From: Desulfosediminicola ganghwensis | GTDB lineage: Bacteria > Desulfobacterota > Desulfobulbia > Desulfobulbales > Desulfocapsaceae | Assembly (NCBI RefSeq): GCF_005116675.2 | Contig: NZ_CP050699.1 | Location: 2,999,001 to 3,063,000 of the forward strand | Length of the DNA stretch: 64,000 nt | Reading direction: 5' to 3' | In this document: positions 15,692-23,524 of the stretch, one piece after another | How the letters are laid out: the number at the start of each line of letters is the position of its first letter | How positions within the stretch are numbered: position 1 is the stretch's first letter | Notes under the pieces: model-generated | What the model saw: the letters and a program-made list of their open reading frames with translations, nothing else | Told to the model about the DNA's origin: nothing | Database searches by the model: none | Position numbers and translations under genes: made by a program

Positions 15692-18600
15692 ATGACTGAG
15701 GCAGCCACTCAGCAAGAGTATGTTTCCACGCTGAAAACACTCAATAACACCATCGTAACAATTCGCACTTTTCCTGCGAATGCGCCCCAGGTTACCAATG
15801 CTGTAGAGCGCGGTTATAAAACGCTAAAGCACCATTTGCGAAATAGGGGAGACTTTTCACTGGCTCTGGTCGGTGATGATTTGCTGCTCTGTGGTGAATT
15901 GCTTTCTGAGGGAACGATCCGTTCCATATCCAATCTCCTTGTCTATAGACAACTCGAGCTTTTGGGCAGCCGGAAATGCACCATACAGCCGGGGCTGGAT
16001 CGAAACAACTTTAATAAGCTACTTGAAGTTTTCAGTGGCAAGGTCGACCAGATTAAGCAGGAGGGTGGTGGTCTCGGTTTTGTCAGAAAGCTTGGAGTTG
16101 AGGAATATTTCTTCAAAGATGAGAAGGATGTCGAGGCAGACCAGTCTGTTTCGCCGGAGGCTGAAGTTGTTGAAGGGGGTGTCGCGGTTATGCGTCAGGT
16201 CCCAAAAGAGCTGGTCGATGTTCTTCTCGGGCGTGAATCCCGCAAAATTATAGTCGATGAATTGATCTCGATGCTGACTGTGCCGGAAAAGGGAGGGCAG
16301 GTTTTTATAGCCTCTCTTAGTGGCATACTGGAGGGGTTGAGACAAAATAAGGTCTTTGCCAATTCCGCGGCTCTCAACCAGATTCTTGGCAACTACGAAA
16401 AGCTTGCTGGTGCCGAACAGCGGCAGGATTTCATGCGGACGGCTGCAAATATGGCACTTCAGGAGTTTGAATTGCCGGTGCTTGCGCTGCTGATGAGCCA
16501 GGAATTTCAGGTGGAAAGTGGTCGAATTTTCAGTGAGTTCCTGCTGCAGCACATTTCATATGAACAGTTTGCAGGTGTTATTCGTGAATTGAGGAAAAAA
16601 AGCTCCCGTTTGCGACTCACAGAAAAGGGTGATTCGCGGCAGCTTCAGTTTTTGAACGGCGCAGTGAAAATGCTGCTGGCTACCCCCAAAGGCAAACAGA
16701 ACCTGGGCAAAGAGAAAGCTCAGAGTATTCTTGATGCCGGTGAAAAGGCACGAAAAGCCCAGCGGGTCCAGGCAGGACTGCGGGCACTGGTGCAGGGTAA
16801 TATCGACGTCCTGGACAGCGAAGAGTTTATTGACCACTTGCCGTTTGTGCTACAGAAGATGATAGCTGACGGCATGGAGACCGAGGTCAGGGATGTACTG
16901 AACAAGCTGTCGAGCTATTTTGCCGGTGTCGGTGTTGAAGATCAGATCAGCCTTATCAGGAGCCTGGTGCAGATCGGTGAAAACCTTATTGCTGAAGGAC
17001 ACTGGGAGCAGTTCGAATTGATTGCCGAACCTCTTCTGATCTGGTTGAGGGATTCAGACACAGCGGATGGTATTTATGAGAGAGCGTGTGTCTGTCTGCA
17101 GGCATTTATGGGTCGGTCCTGGCAGGATGGGAAGAACCGTAATGGTGACAGAGTGTTGTCCATGCTCTATCGTATTCGTTCGGGCAAGCTCAATAAACAT
17201 GACAAGATTCGTGAAATGGTCGGCAGGGTTCAGGGCCGGAAAATCGACAGGGAGCTACTCGCTCACCTATTGACCGAATGTCTTGAGAATCCCAAAGATG
17301 AGGTTGTATCACGTCGGCTTATATTGCAGGGCCCTGTTGCATCACGCTTTCTGGTTGAGCGCATGATGCAGGCCGAAAGCGCTCAAAACAGATTTAAAAT
17401 CATAGATCTGCTTACCTATGGTGAACAATTTCTGCCCGATATAATTATTGAATACCTGGCAGAACCAATGCCCTGGTATGGCAAGCGCAACTTGCTGAAG
17501 TTGTTGGGGGAGACAGGAAGAAAAGAGCACCTTGACGCAGCCTATCCATATCTGCAGCACGAGGATATGCGTGTTCAGCGAGAGGCATTCAACTGCCTGT
17601 ACAAGATTAGCGATGATGAACGCAAAAATGTCCTGCTGAAGGGTCTGGGCGACGCCGGTGAGGCAATGAAGCTTCAGATCATGAAGGCGCTTGCTCCCAT
17701 GAGTGATCATGAGGTGGTAAAAGGATTGGAGCAGGTTCTCGCGGATTATCAATACTTCAGTGAAGAATTCCGCGATACCCTGCTTATAAGTGCGTGTCGC
17801 GTGCTCGCCCGCTGCCCTAAGGCTGAATCGGAGAGAGTGTTGCAGGAGTTTATCGAACAGCGCGGCAATCGTCAGGCCAAAAAAATAGGCAGTGCGGTAT
17901 GGGACGCTGCCAGGGAGGCGGTAAACCACCTGGAAGATTCCCAGCGAGCCGCAGCGGTACGCATGAAGGTAAAACCCGGTCAGTTCCGGGCGGGAGGCAG
18001 ACGACAACCTGAAGGCGCTAAGGGTGAAGAGCCACGGTTGGTAACAGGGCTTGATGAAGAACGGCAGCTTTACGAGCTACTGGATAAAGGTAAAAAAGCT
18101 CCAGCCAGAGAGTTGTTGATACGCCTGATTGGTAATATGGCCAGGCAGAGACGATTCCCTCAGGCAGAAAAGCTGCGTGAATTGCTCATTCAGGCTGATC
18201 CGCTTGCCTTGAAGGATATCATGAGGGCAGCGGAACTTATTGAGGATGAGAAACAAACTTCGGTTGGCGGGCTGCAACAGGATGCCTGGCTGGAGTTAAC
18301 TGATTCCCTCAGTACTGAAGAGTACAGCACTCTGTATCATGCTCTTGAGAGAAAACGTTATGGCAATGAAGAAGTCATTATCCAGCAGGGAGATGAGCAG
18401 GGTGCGCTCTATTTTATCAACTCCGGTGGTGCGAAGCTCCATTACCGTCAAAAGAATAGAGAGGTGCTGCTCAAGCTGATGCGACCGGGTGAAATTCTTG
18501 GAGCCCATGTCTTTTTCGACGCGTCTGCGTGGACCTTCTCCGCATCAGCACTTGGCCAGACTGACGTTGCTGTGCTGCAGCTTGAACAGCTCAAGCACTT

Positions 18601-19084
18601 GAGAGAAAATTTTCCGGCACTTGAAAGAAAACTCAAGCATTTTTGTGAACAGTTTGAGAGTACAGGGGAATTTTTTGAACTCAGCGATAGAGAAAGGCGG
18701 GAGCATTTACGGAAACCACTGGAGCCGACAGGGGTAACGATGGCCCTGCTCAACGAGGATGAGCGCAGCATTGGTGTCGAGTTAAGGGGAGAACTCATTG
18801 ATCTTTCCCGTGGTGGTCTTTCTCTGTTGATGCGTATTACCAGAAAAGATAATGCCCGGCTTATGCTGGGTCGTTCCATACAGCTGTTTCTCCCTTATGG
18901 GGAAGGCGGCGAGAAGACTATTACCTTCCACGGTCAGATTGTGGCGGTGCGTGAGAAAAACGTGATGCAGATGGAGTACTCCATTCATACCCATTTTTTC
19001 AAAGGTCTCACTGAAGCGCAGATCGAGCAAATTACACGATTGGCTGCGCTCAGGAAAATTCCTGACACAATATCAGGGAGCTGA
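15692..19084 (+). CDS. HEAT-like repeat protein with cNMP-binding-like and PilZ domains
   Basis: This 1130-residue cytoplasmic protein has no membrane segment. The long helical N-terminal part includes HEAT-like repeats around residues 520-690. Residues about 868-985 form a cyclic-nucleotide-binding-like barrel (IIQQGDEQGALYFINSGGAKL, PGEILGAHVFFD), but the Arg that contacts the cyclic phosphate in CRP is absent (ASAWTFSASA). Residues about 1000-1105 form a PilZ domain with both c-di-GMP signatures, the Arg-rich RREHLRKP and DLSRGG. It is therefore a plausible c-di-GMP effector. The gene precedes the DnaB-like gene by 38 bp, and an EAL relic follows that gene. CAGGAG lies upstream of ATG 15692. 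Its partner and output are unknown. Confidence 0.75.
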   Translation: MTEAATQQEYVSTLKTLNNTIVTIRTFPANAPQVTNAVERGYKTLKHHLRNRGDFSLALVGDDLLLCGELLSEGTIRSISNLLVYRQLELLGSRKCTIQPGLDRNNFNKLLEVFSGKVDQIKQEGGGLGFVRKLGVEEYFFKDEKDVEADQSVSPEAEVVEGGVAVMRQVPKELVDVLLGRESRKIIVDELISMLTVPEKGGQVFIASLSGILEGLRQNKVFANSAALNQILGNYEKLAGAEQRQDFMRTAANMALQEFELPVLALLMSQEFQVESGRIFSEFLLQHISYEQFAGVIRELRKKSSRLRLTEKGDSRQLQFLNGAVKMLLATPKGKQNLGKEKAQSILDAGEKARKAQRVQAGLRALVQGNIDVLDSEEFIDHLPFVLQKMIADGMETEVRDVLNKLSSYFAGVGVEDQISLIRSLVQIGENLIAEGHWEQFELIAEPLLIWLRDSDTADGIYERACVCLQAFMGRSWQDGKNRNGDRVLSMLYRIRSGKLNKHDKIREMVGRVQGRKIDRELLAHLLTECLENPKDEVVSRRLILQGPVASRFLVERMMQAESAQNRFKIIDLLTYGEQFLPDIIIEYLAEPMPWYGKRNLLKLLGETGRKEHLDAAYPYLQHEDMRVQREAFNCLYKISDDERKNVLLKGLGDAGEAMKLQIMKALAPMSDHEVVKGLEQVLADYQYFSEEFRDTLLISACRVLARCPKAESERVLQEFIEQRGNRQAKKIGSAVWDAAREAVNHLEDSQRAAAVRMKVKPGQFRAGGRRQPEGAKGEEPRLVTGLDEERQLYELLDKGKKAPARELLIRLIGNMARQRRFPQAEKLRELLIQADPLALKDIMRAAELIEDEKQTSVGGLQQDAWLELTDSLSTEEYSTLYHALERKRYGNEEVIIQQGDEQGALYFINSGGAKLHYRQKNREVLLKLMRPGEILGAHVFFDASAWTFSASALGQTDVAVLQLEQLKHLRENFPALERKLKHFCEQFESTGEFFELSDRERREHLRKPLEPTGVTMALLNEDERSIGVELRGELIDLSRGGLSLLMRITRKDNARLMLGRSIQLFLPYGEGGEKTITFHGQIVAVREKNVMQMEYSIHTHFFKGLTEAQIEQITRLAALRKIPDTISGS

Positions 19085-19122
19085 TCTGCCCTGATGGTAA
19101 AATTCCCAGTCAAGAGAAGTCC

Positions 19123-20910
19123 ATGAGCAACCCTGACGATCCTGTCTCCAGGTTTTACTTTGACCAGTTACGGCAACATGATGGCCATTGGCAGGATCGT
19201 GGCATTTATCTCGCCGACTGCCCATTTTGTGGAACCGGCAACGGTTCTCCACCGGCAAAGCTTGTGGTCACGCTGAACCCTTCCAGTTTCTTTCACGGTT
19301 ATTTCAGATGTTTAGCGCGATGTATTCCTGGTGGCTTCAGCCAATACTTTGGTACATTGACCGGGCTTTCGCCCGAGACTGTTCCCGGTTACGATCCAGA
19401 CGCGGAGAGCGCGAAAAAATTGCTTGAATTCCCCATGGGGAACTCCAATGAGGAGATGATCTCCTGCCGGGACCGGTTGCGGGAAGAGCCACTGGATTTT
19501 TTCCAGCAACTTGGGGTCAGCCGCGAGGTGCTGGCCGAAAATCAAGTGGGGTTTAACGGTCGTTACATTACCTATCCATACATTCAGGCAGATGGGAATT
19601 GCTACTCTATTCGCTGTGTTCACCCGGAAAGGGATGATGATTTTTTCTGGCAGGGGGAAGAACATTTCAGCAGCGATCCGTATCGAATCTTTAATTTCAC
19701 CGATATTGCCCGCTGTACGGATGGAGCCTTGTTTCTGGTGGAAGGTGAGCAGGAGTTGTTGGTGTTGAAACAGATGGGCTACCCCGGTATCGCTGTGCCA
19801 CATCATCAGGCCTTTGACGCAATCACCCCTGAGTTACTGCACCAGGTGAAAACGGTTTTCGTGCTGATCAGAAACAGTGCAGAAGGAATGAGCGCAGCCC
19901 GTGAGATGGCCTCGCGTATAGGTTTCAAGGTGCGTATTCTGCGCTGGCCGTCGAAGTCGGCCAGGAACTTTGGCATATGCGATTTGGCTCGCCAGGAGGG
20001 TAAAGGGGTGCGGCAGGTTTTCGGTCAAATGATCCGCAACTCCACTGCTTTTTCTCCGTTTGCCTCACCTGAACGGGAATATTTGCAATTTATTCAGAGG
20101 CTGAAAGACAAGGGTGGCGCAGCTTATGAAGGGCTGCGAACAGGTTTCCCGCTATTTGATTCTGCACTGGATGGTGTTCATGGCATCAATATTATTGGTG
20201 GCGCTCCCAAGGTAGGTAAGTCGGCTTTCGCTATTCAGCTTGCAAGCCAGATGGCCCAGGCAGGTGTGCCTGTGCTCTATTACGATTTTGAGAATGGTCG
20301 CCAGCAGGTATATCAACGTATCCTGAGCCGCCTGAGCAGGCTGGAAGTGAAGCGTCTTACCAGTACCAACCTTGACCCGGATGAGCATGAAGCATATCAG
20401 TCAGCTCTGGCCAGGCTCAGACGTATGCTCGATAATTTCAGGGTTATCAATGACCGGAAAGTTAAGCCGGAACTGATGCGCAGACATGTCGACTTTTTGC
20501 GGCACGAGACCCGTAAAGATTATGTGGTCGTAGTGATAGACAGTTTGCATAAGCTGCCATTCAAGGATTTGAGTGAGCGCAGAACAGGTATTGACGCCTG
20601 GTTGCGTGAGCTTGAGTCGATCCGCGATGAAATGCAGGTGTCTTTCCTGGTGATCTCAGAGCTGTCCCGGGGTGCGGAGAAAGCCTATTCGGAGATGCCA
20701 CATCTCGGGGTATTCAAGGGTTCCGGCGATATCGAATACAGCGCAGATAATGCCATGGTCCTTTTTAATGAGACCTCTGGTGGCAGCAACCGGTCCTGTG
20801 TGTTGCATATCGTTGCCTCAAGAGAATATAGCCCTGGGGCTGTTGCCCGGTACAGGCTTGATTACCCTTATTGGGGTTTTGTTGAAGAGCCCCTGCCGGA
20901 AAGCATTTAA
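19123..20910 (+). CDS. Zinc-finger/TOPRIM-like/DnaB-type ATPase (primase-helicase-like)
   Basis: The 595-residue protein has a zinc-ribbon-like N-terminus (C33, C36, C63, C67), a TOPRIM-like region (LFLVEGEQELLVLKQMG, Glu at about 208) and a DnaB/RecA-fold ATPase. The ATPase has Walker A GGAPKVGKSAF (359-369), Walker B YVVVVIDSLHK and motif ISELSRG followed by GSGDIEYSADNAMVLF, as in DnaB. In the TOPRIM region the metal-binding DxD is replaced by RNS (VLIRNSAEG), so primase catalysis is doubtful while ATP binding looks intact. The order resembles T7 gp4 and Twinkle. It lies 38 bp after the HEAT/PilZ gene with AGAGAAG before its ATG, so the two are probably one operon. No other phage gene is nearby. 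Confidence 0.75.
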   Translation: MSNPDDPVSRFYFDQLRQHDGHWQDRGIYLADCPFCGTGNGSPPAKLVVTLNPSSFFHGYFRCLARCIPGGFSQYFGTLTGLSPETVPGYDPDAESAKKLLEFPMGNSNEEMISCRDRLREEPLDFFQQLGVSREVLAENQVGFNGRYITYPYIQADGNCYSIRCVHPERDDDFFWQGEEHFSSDPYRIFNFTDIARCTDGALFLVEGEQELLVLKQMGYPGIAVPHHQAFDAITPELLHQVKTVFVLIRNSAEGMSAAREMASRIGFKVRILRWPSKSARNFGICDLARQEGKGVRQVFGQMIRNSTAFSPFASPEREYLQFIQRLKDKGGAAYEGLRTGFPLFDSALDGVHGINIIGGAPKVGKSAFAIQLASQMAQAGVPVLYYDFENGRQQVYQRILSRLSRLEVKRLTSTNLDPDEHEAYQSALARLRRMLDNFRVINDRKVKPELMRRHVDFLRHETRKDYVVVVIDSLHKLPFKDLSERRTGIDAWLRELESIRDEMQVSFLVISELSRGAEKAYSEMPHLGVFKGSGDIEYSADNAMVLFNETSGGSNRSCVLHIVASREYSPGAVARYRLDYPYWGFVEEPLPESI

Positions 20911-21560
20911 TTCGTTCACCCTTCGTATAACTGTATTCTTCAGTTATTATCTTAATTGCCACCAATTGCCTTTTCTCCGTCTTTCCTGAGCTGGACCTTT
21001 GTTGGAGATCCTGAAAAGGAACTTGATAAAGTTAATCTATCAGTAGACTCCGGAATCATTGCCCGACGGGAAAATGAACAGTGGGTTGACATTTACAAGT
21101 AATTCAGCAAGTTGTACTGGAGCGGTTGCCAAAAATGCAATTGCCGGATACAGCAGGTGTGCTCACCAGTGTAGTTACTTACTGTCATCGCAATGGGGCA
21201 CACCCTTGGCGTCAAGATGCTGGCAGAAGGTGTGGAGATACTGGAGCAGTTGAACCTCGTTCACGATATGGGCGTGGACGAGGCTCAAGGGTACGTCTTT
21301 GCCAAGCCGGTTTCGGCCAGGAAGTTTTTGGAAATGCTCAAGACCTGGGGAAATGAGTCATCGGTATTAAAGATGTGTGGCGCCAGGACCCAACCAATTA
21401 TAGCGTTCTGTGGGAAGTCTCGTTATGTTCACTTTCCAGCGTACTTTTATTGTATTCTGCAGAAAATGAACCCGCCCGATATGATCATGTGGCATTGCTT
21501 GATACTCTACCCATGCCTTGAACTGAGATAAGCTGACGAGACGCCGACAGACTGCAGGGC
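20911..21560. other. Decayed region between the DnaB-like gene and trmFO
   Basis: This 650-bp stretch contains no intact gene. It has an unrecognised 48-residue frame at 20956-21102 (ending RRENEQWVDIYK) and the EAL-domain relic described separately. The frames are broken by stops and at least one frameshift. No convincing terminator follows the DnaB-like gene. Confidence 0.6.
21126..21360 (+). pseudogene. Remnant of an EAL-domain c-di-GMP phosphodiesterase
   Basis: Around 21126-21180 one frame reads LPDTAGVLTSVVT. From about 21180 a second frame continues as VIAMGHTLGVKMLAEGVEILEQL followed by DMGVDEAQGYVFAKPVSARKFLEML. Together they match the last third of an EAL domain (the region after KIDRSF, through AHxLGxxVxAEGVE and GxxxxQGYxFxxP). 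The two parts are in different frames and the rest of the domain, including the EAL motif, is missing. An in-frame ATG at 21193 allows a 112-residue ORF, but it would lack the catalytic centre. It sits directly downstream of a PilZ-containing operon, so it may once have belonged to the same signalling unit. Confidence 0.75.
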
Positions 21561-22877
21561 TTAAATGATCTGGTCACTTTCAAGCCAGTTTTTAAGTGCA
21601 TCCAGGCCCGCCTCTGCTCGCTTTTCGCCGCGAAACCGTTTCGGTACTTTCTTTTTCCAGGCTGGAAACAGGCCAAAGTTGACATTTGAGGGCTGAAAAT
21701 GTTTGGGATCGCTTTCCGTCAGATGCCTCACCAGGGCTCCCAGTGCGGTTTCGGGCGGTGGCACGGAAGGTGATTGACCGTTTGCTTTTCTGGCTCCGTT
21801 GATTCCAGCCAGCATACCCATCGCTGCGGATTCGACGTACCCTTCCACACCGGATAACTGACCGGCGAGCAGCATATCGGGGCGGGATTTGAATTCGAGG
21901 GTTGGCTCCAGCAGTTCGGGGGCGCAGATGAAGGTGTTGCGGTGGATGGAACCGAAACGTACGAATTCAACATTTTCCATCCCGGGGATGAGCCGGAATA
22001 CCCTGTTTTGCTCGCTGTAAGTCAATTTAGTTTGAAAGCCGACCATATTGTACGTGGTACCTTCAGTGTTCTCCATGCGCAACTGAACTACAGCGTATGG
22101 ATCTTCACCGGTCCTTGGATCTGCGAGACCAACAGGTTTCATTGGGCCGAAACGCAAGGTTTCATCGCCTCGGGAGCGAATTACTTCAACTGGCAGGCAA
22201 CCTTCGAAATATTTTGGTTTTTCAAACTCCTTCAAAGGTACACACTGGGCGTTTGCCAGTTCGGTGATGAAATGAAGGTACTGTTCCTGATTCATGGGGC
22301 AATTCAGATAGTCGCCCGGGCCGTCATCGTATCGTGATTTTTGGTAGACGATTTCTTTATCGAGCGATTCTGCGCTGACGATTGGGGCTATGGCATCATA
22401 AAAGGCGAGGCGGTCTCTGCCGGTCAGCCTGATAAGAGATTCAGCAAGGTTCTCGGAAGTAAGTGGACCAGTGGCAAGAATAACGGTGTTTTCGGTTGGC
22501 GAAGGCAGCTCGGTTATTTCCTTGTGAACAATCTCAATATCCGGGTGATTTTTCAGGACCTCGGTGACATAGGCTGAAAATTGCTCGCGATCGACAGCCA
22601 GTGCCTTGCCGGCAGGAACCTTACATTCATTTGCGGCCCTCATGATGAGCGAATCGCAGCGGCGCATCTCTTCTTTTAGAAGACCGACTGCAGACCCGAT
22701 ATCGTCAGAACGAAAGGAGTTGCTGCAGACCAGTTCGGCCAGATCAGGGGAACTGTGAGCCGGGCTGAAGCTGTGGGGTTTCATGTCGTACAGGGTAACG
22801 GTACAACCTCGTTTGACTGCCTGCCAGGCGGCTTCGCTGCCGGCAAGACCTCCGCCGATAATTTCAATATGCTTCAT
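21561..22877 (-). CDS. trmFO: Methylenetetrahydrofolate-tRNA-(uracil-5-)-methyltransferase TrmFO
   Basis: TrmFO methylates U54 in the T-loop of tRNA, using methylene-THF and FAD. The 438-residue protein has the FAD-binding [11 protein letters not shown] motif at its N-terminus and the [13 protein letters not shown] segment with Cys51. It also has [13 protein letters not shown] with Cys227, corresponding to the two cysteines known in the B. subtilis enzyme, and a C-terminal [16 protein letters not shown] block. Length and motifs are typical. The 3D-domain lipoprotein and mutL lie upstream on the same strand, with 77 bp between the lipoprotein gene and trmFO. Confidence 0.95.
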   Translation of the reverse strand: MKHIEIIGGGLAGSEAAWQAVKRGCTVTLYDMKPHSFSPAHSSPDLAELVCSNSFRSDDIGSAVGLLKEEMRRCDSLIMRAANECKVPAGKALAVDREQFSAYVTEVLKNHPDIEIVHKEITELPSPTENTVILATGPLTSENLAESLIRLTGRDRLAFYDAIAPIVSAESLDKEIVYQKSRYDDGPGDYLNCPMNQEQYLHFITELANAQCVPLKEFEKPKYFEGCLPVEVIRSRGDETLRFGPMKPVGLADPRTGEDPYAVVQLRMENTEGTTYNMVGFQTKLTYSEQNRVFRLIPGMENVEFVRFGSIHRNTFICAPELLEPTLEFKSRPDMLLAGQLSGVEGYVESAAMGMLAGINGARKANGQSPSVPPPETALGALVRHLTESDPKHFQPSNVNFGLFPAWKKKVPKRFRGEKRAEAGLDALKNWLESDQII

Positions 22878-22954
22878 AATATTTTCAGAGAATACGTGCA
22901 GCCCGGTCAGGTAAGCGATAGTGCTTTGTAAACCTGGTCTGCAGGTTGTTTATG

Positions 22955-23524
22955 TTATGGGTAGTAAATTTCTACTCTAAGTCGTTTTCGGCCCCACTCA
23001 AGGGCCTCCTGGTGCGACTTGAAATAGAGGTCGATCCTGTTGCTGCCCTTGATTGCTCCGCCGCGGTCCTCGACCCGGCCCCAGCCATAGCCTGGAACAT
23101 ACATCCTGGTGCCGAAAGGGTAATAGCGGGTATCGGCTGCTATGGTTCCCTCATCGGCCATGATAGCCCAGGGCATCATCCTGTAAGGGATGGTCCATGG
23201 TTTTGCGGCAGAATCCATGGAAAAGAGCCCGGGCTGTGGTTCGCTGGGTTTGGTGCCGCTGGCAGTTCGTCCACTATACGGTTGTCCGGCCTGATGCCCC
23301 TGGCTTACGTATCTGTTCCACACATCGAGCTTCAGCTTCGACCAGCTGCCGCGCTCCCAGCCACAGCATTGGCCACAGCCGCAATAGGCAGTAGTTTCAA
23401 TCATTTTGCCGACCGGTTTTTTTGCACAGCCACCAAGCATTGTCAGAAAAATTGCAATAATGATGACACATGCTGTGGGTAGAGGCGTGGAGCAGACAGG
23501 GCTTTTTATGTTCTGTAAAACCAT
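22955..23524 (-). CDS. 3D-domain lipoprotein (cell-wall associated)
   Basis: The N-terminal signal ends in a lipobox, TMLGGC, so the mature protein starts at a lipidated Cys (about residue 33). The C-terminal half is a 3D domain, named for three Asp residues seen here in IAADTRYYPFGTRMYV, GRVEDRGGAIKG and RIDLYF. This is the double-psi barrel found in MltA-type lytic transglycosylases and Rpf/YabE proteins. An N-terminal TAYCGCGQCCGW cysteine cluster is typical of a subgroup in sulfate reducers and relatives. A role in peptidoglycan remodelling is likely. Its start overlaps the 3' end of mutL by 19 bp, indicating coupled translation. Confidence 0.82.
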   Translation of the reverse strand: MVLQNIKSPVCSTPLPTACVIIIAIFLTMLGGCAKKPVGKMIETTAYCGCGQCCGWERGSWSKLKLDVWNRYVSQGHQAGQPYSGRTASGTKPSEPQPGLFSMDSAAKPWTIPYRMMPWAIMADEGTIAADTRYYPFGTRMYVPGYGWGRVEDRGGAIKGSNRIDLYFKSHQEALEWGRKRLRVEIYYP

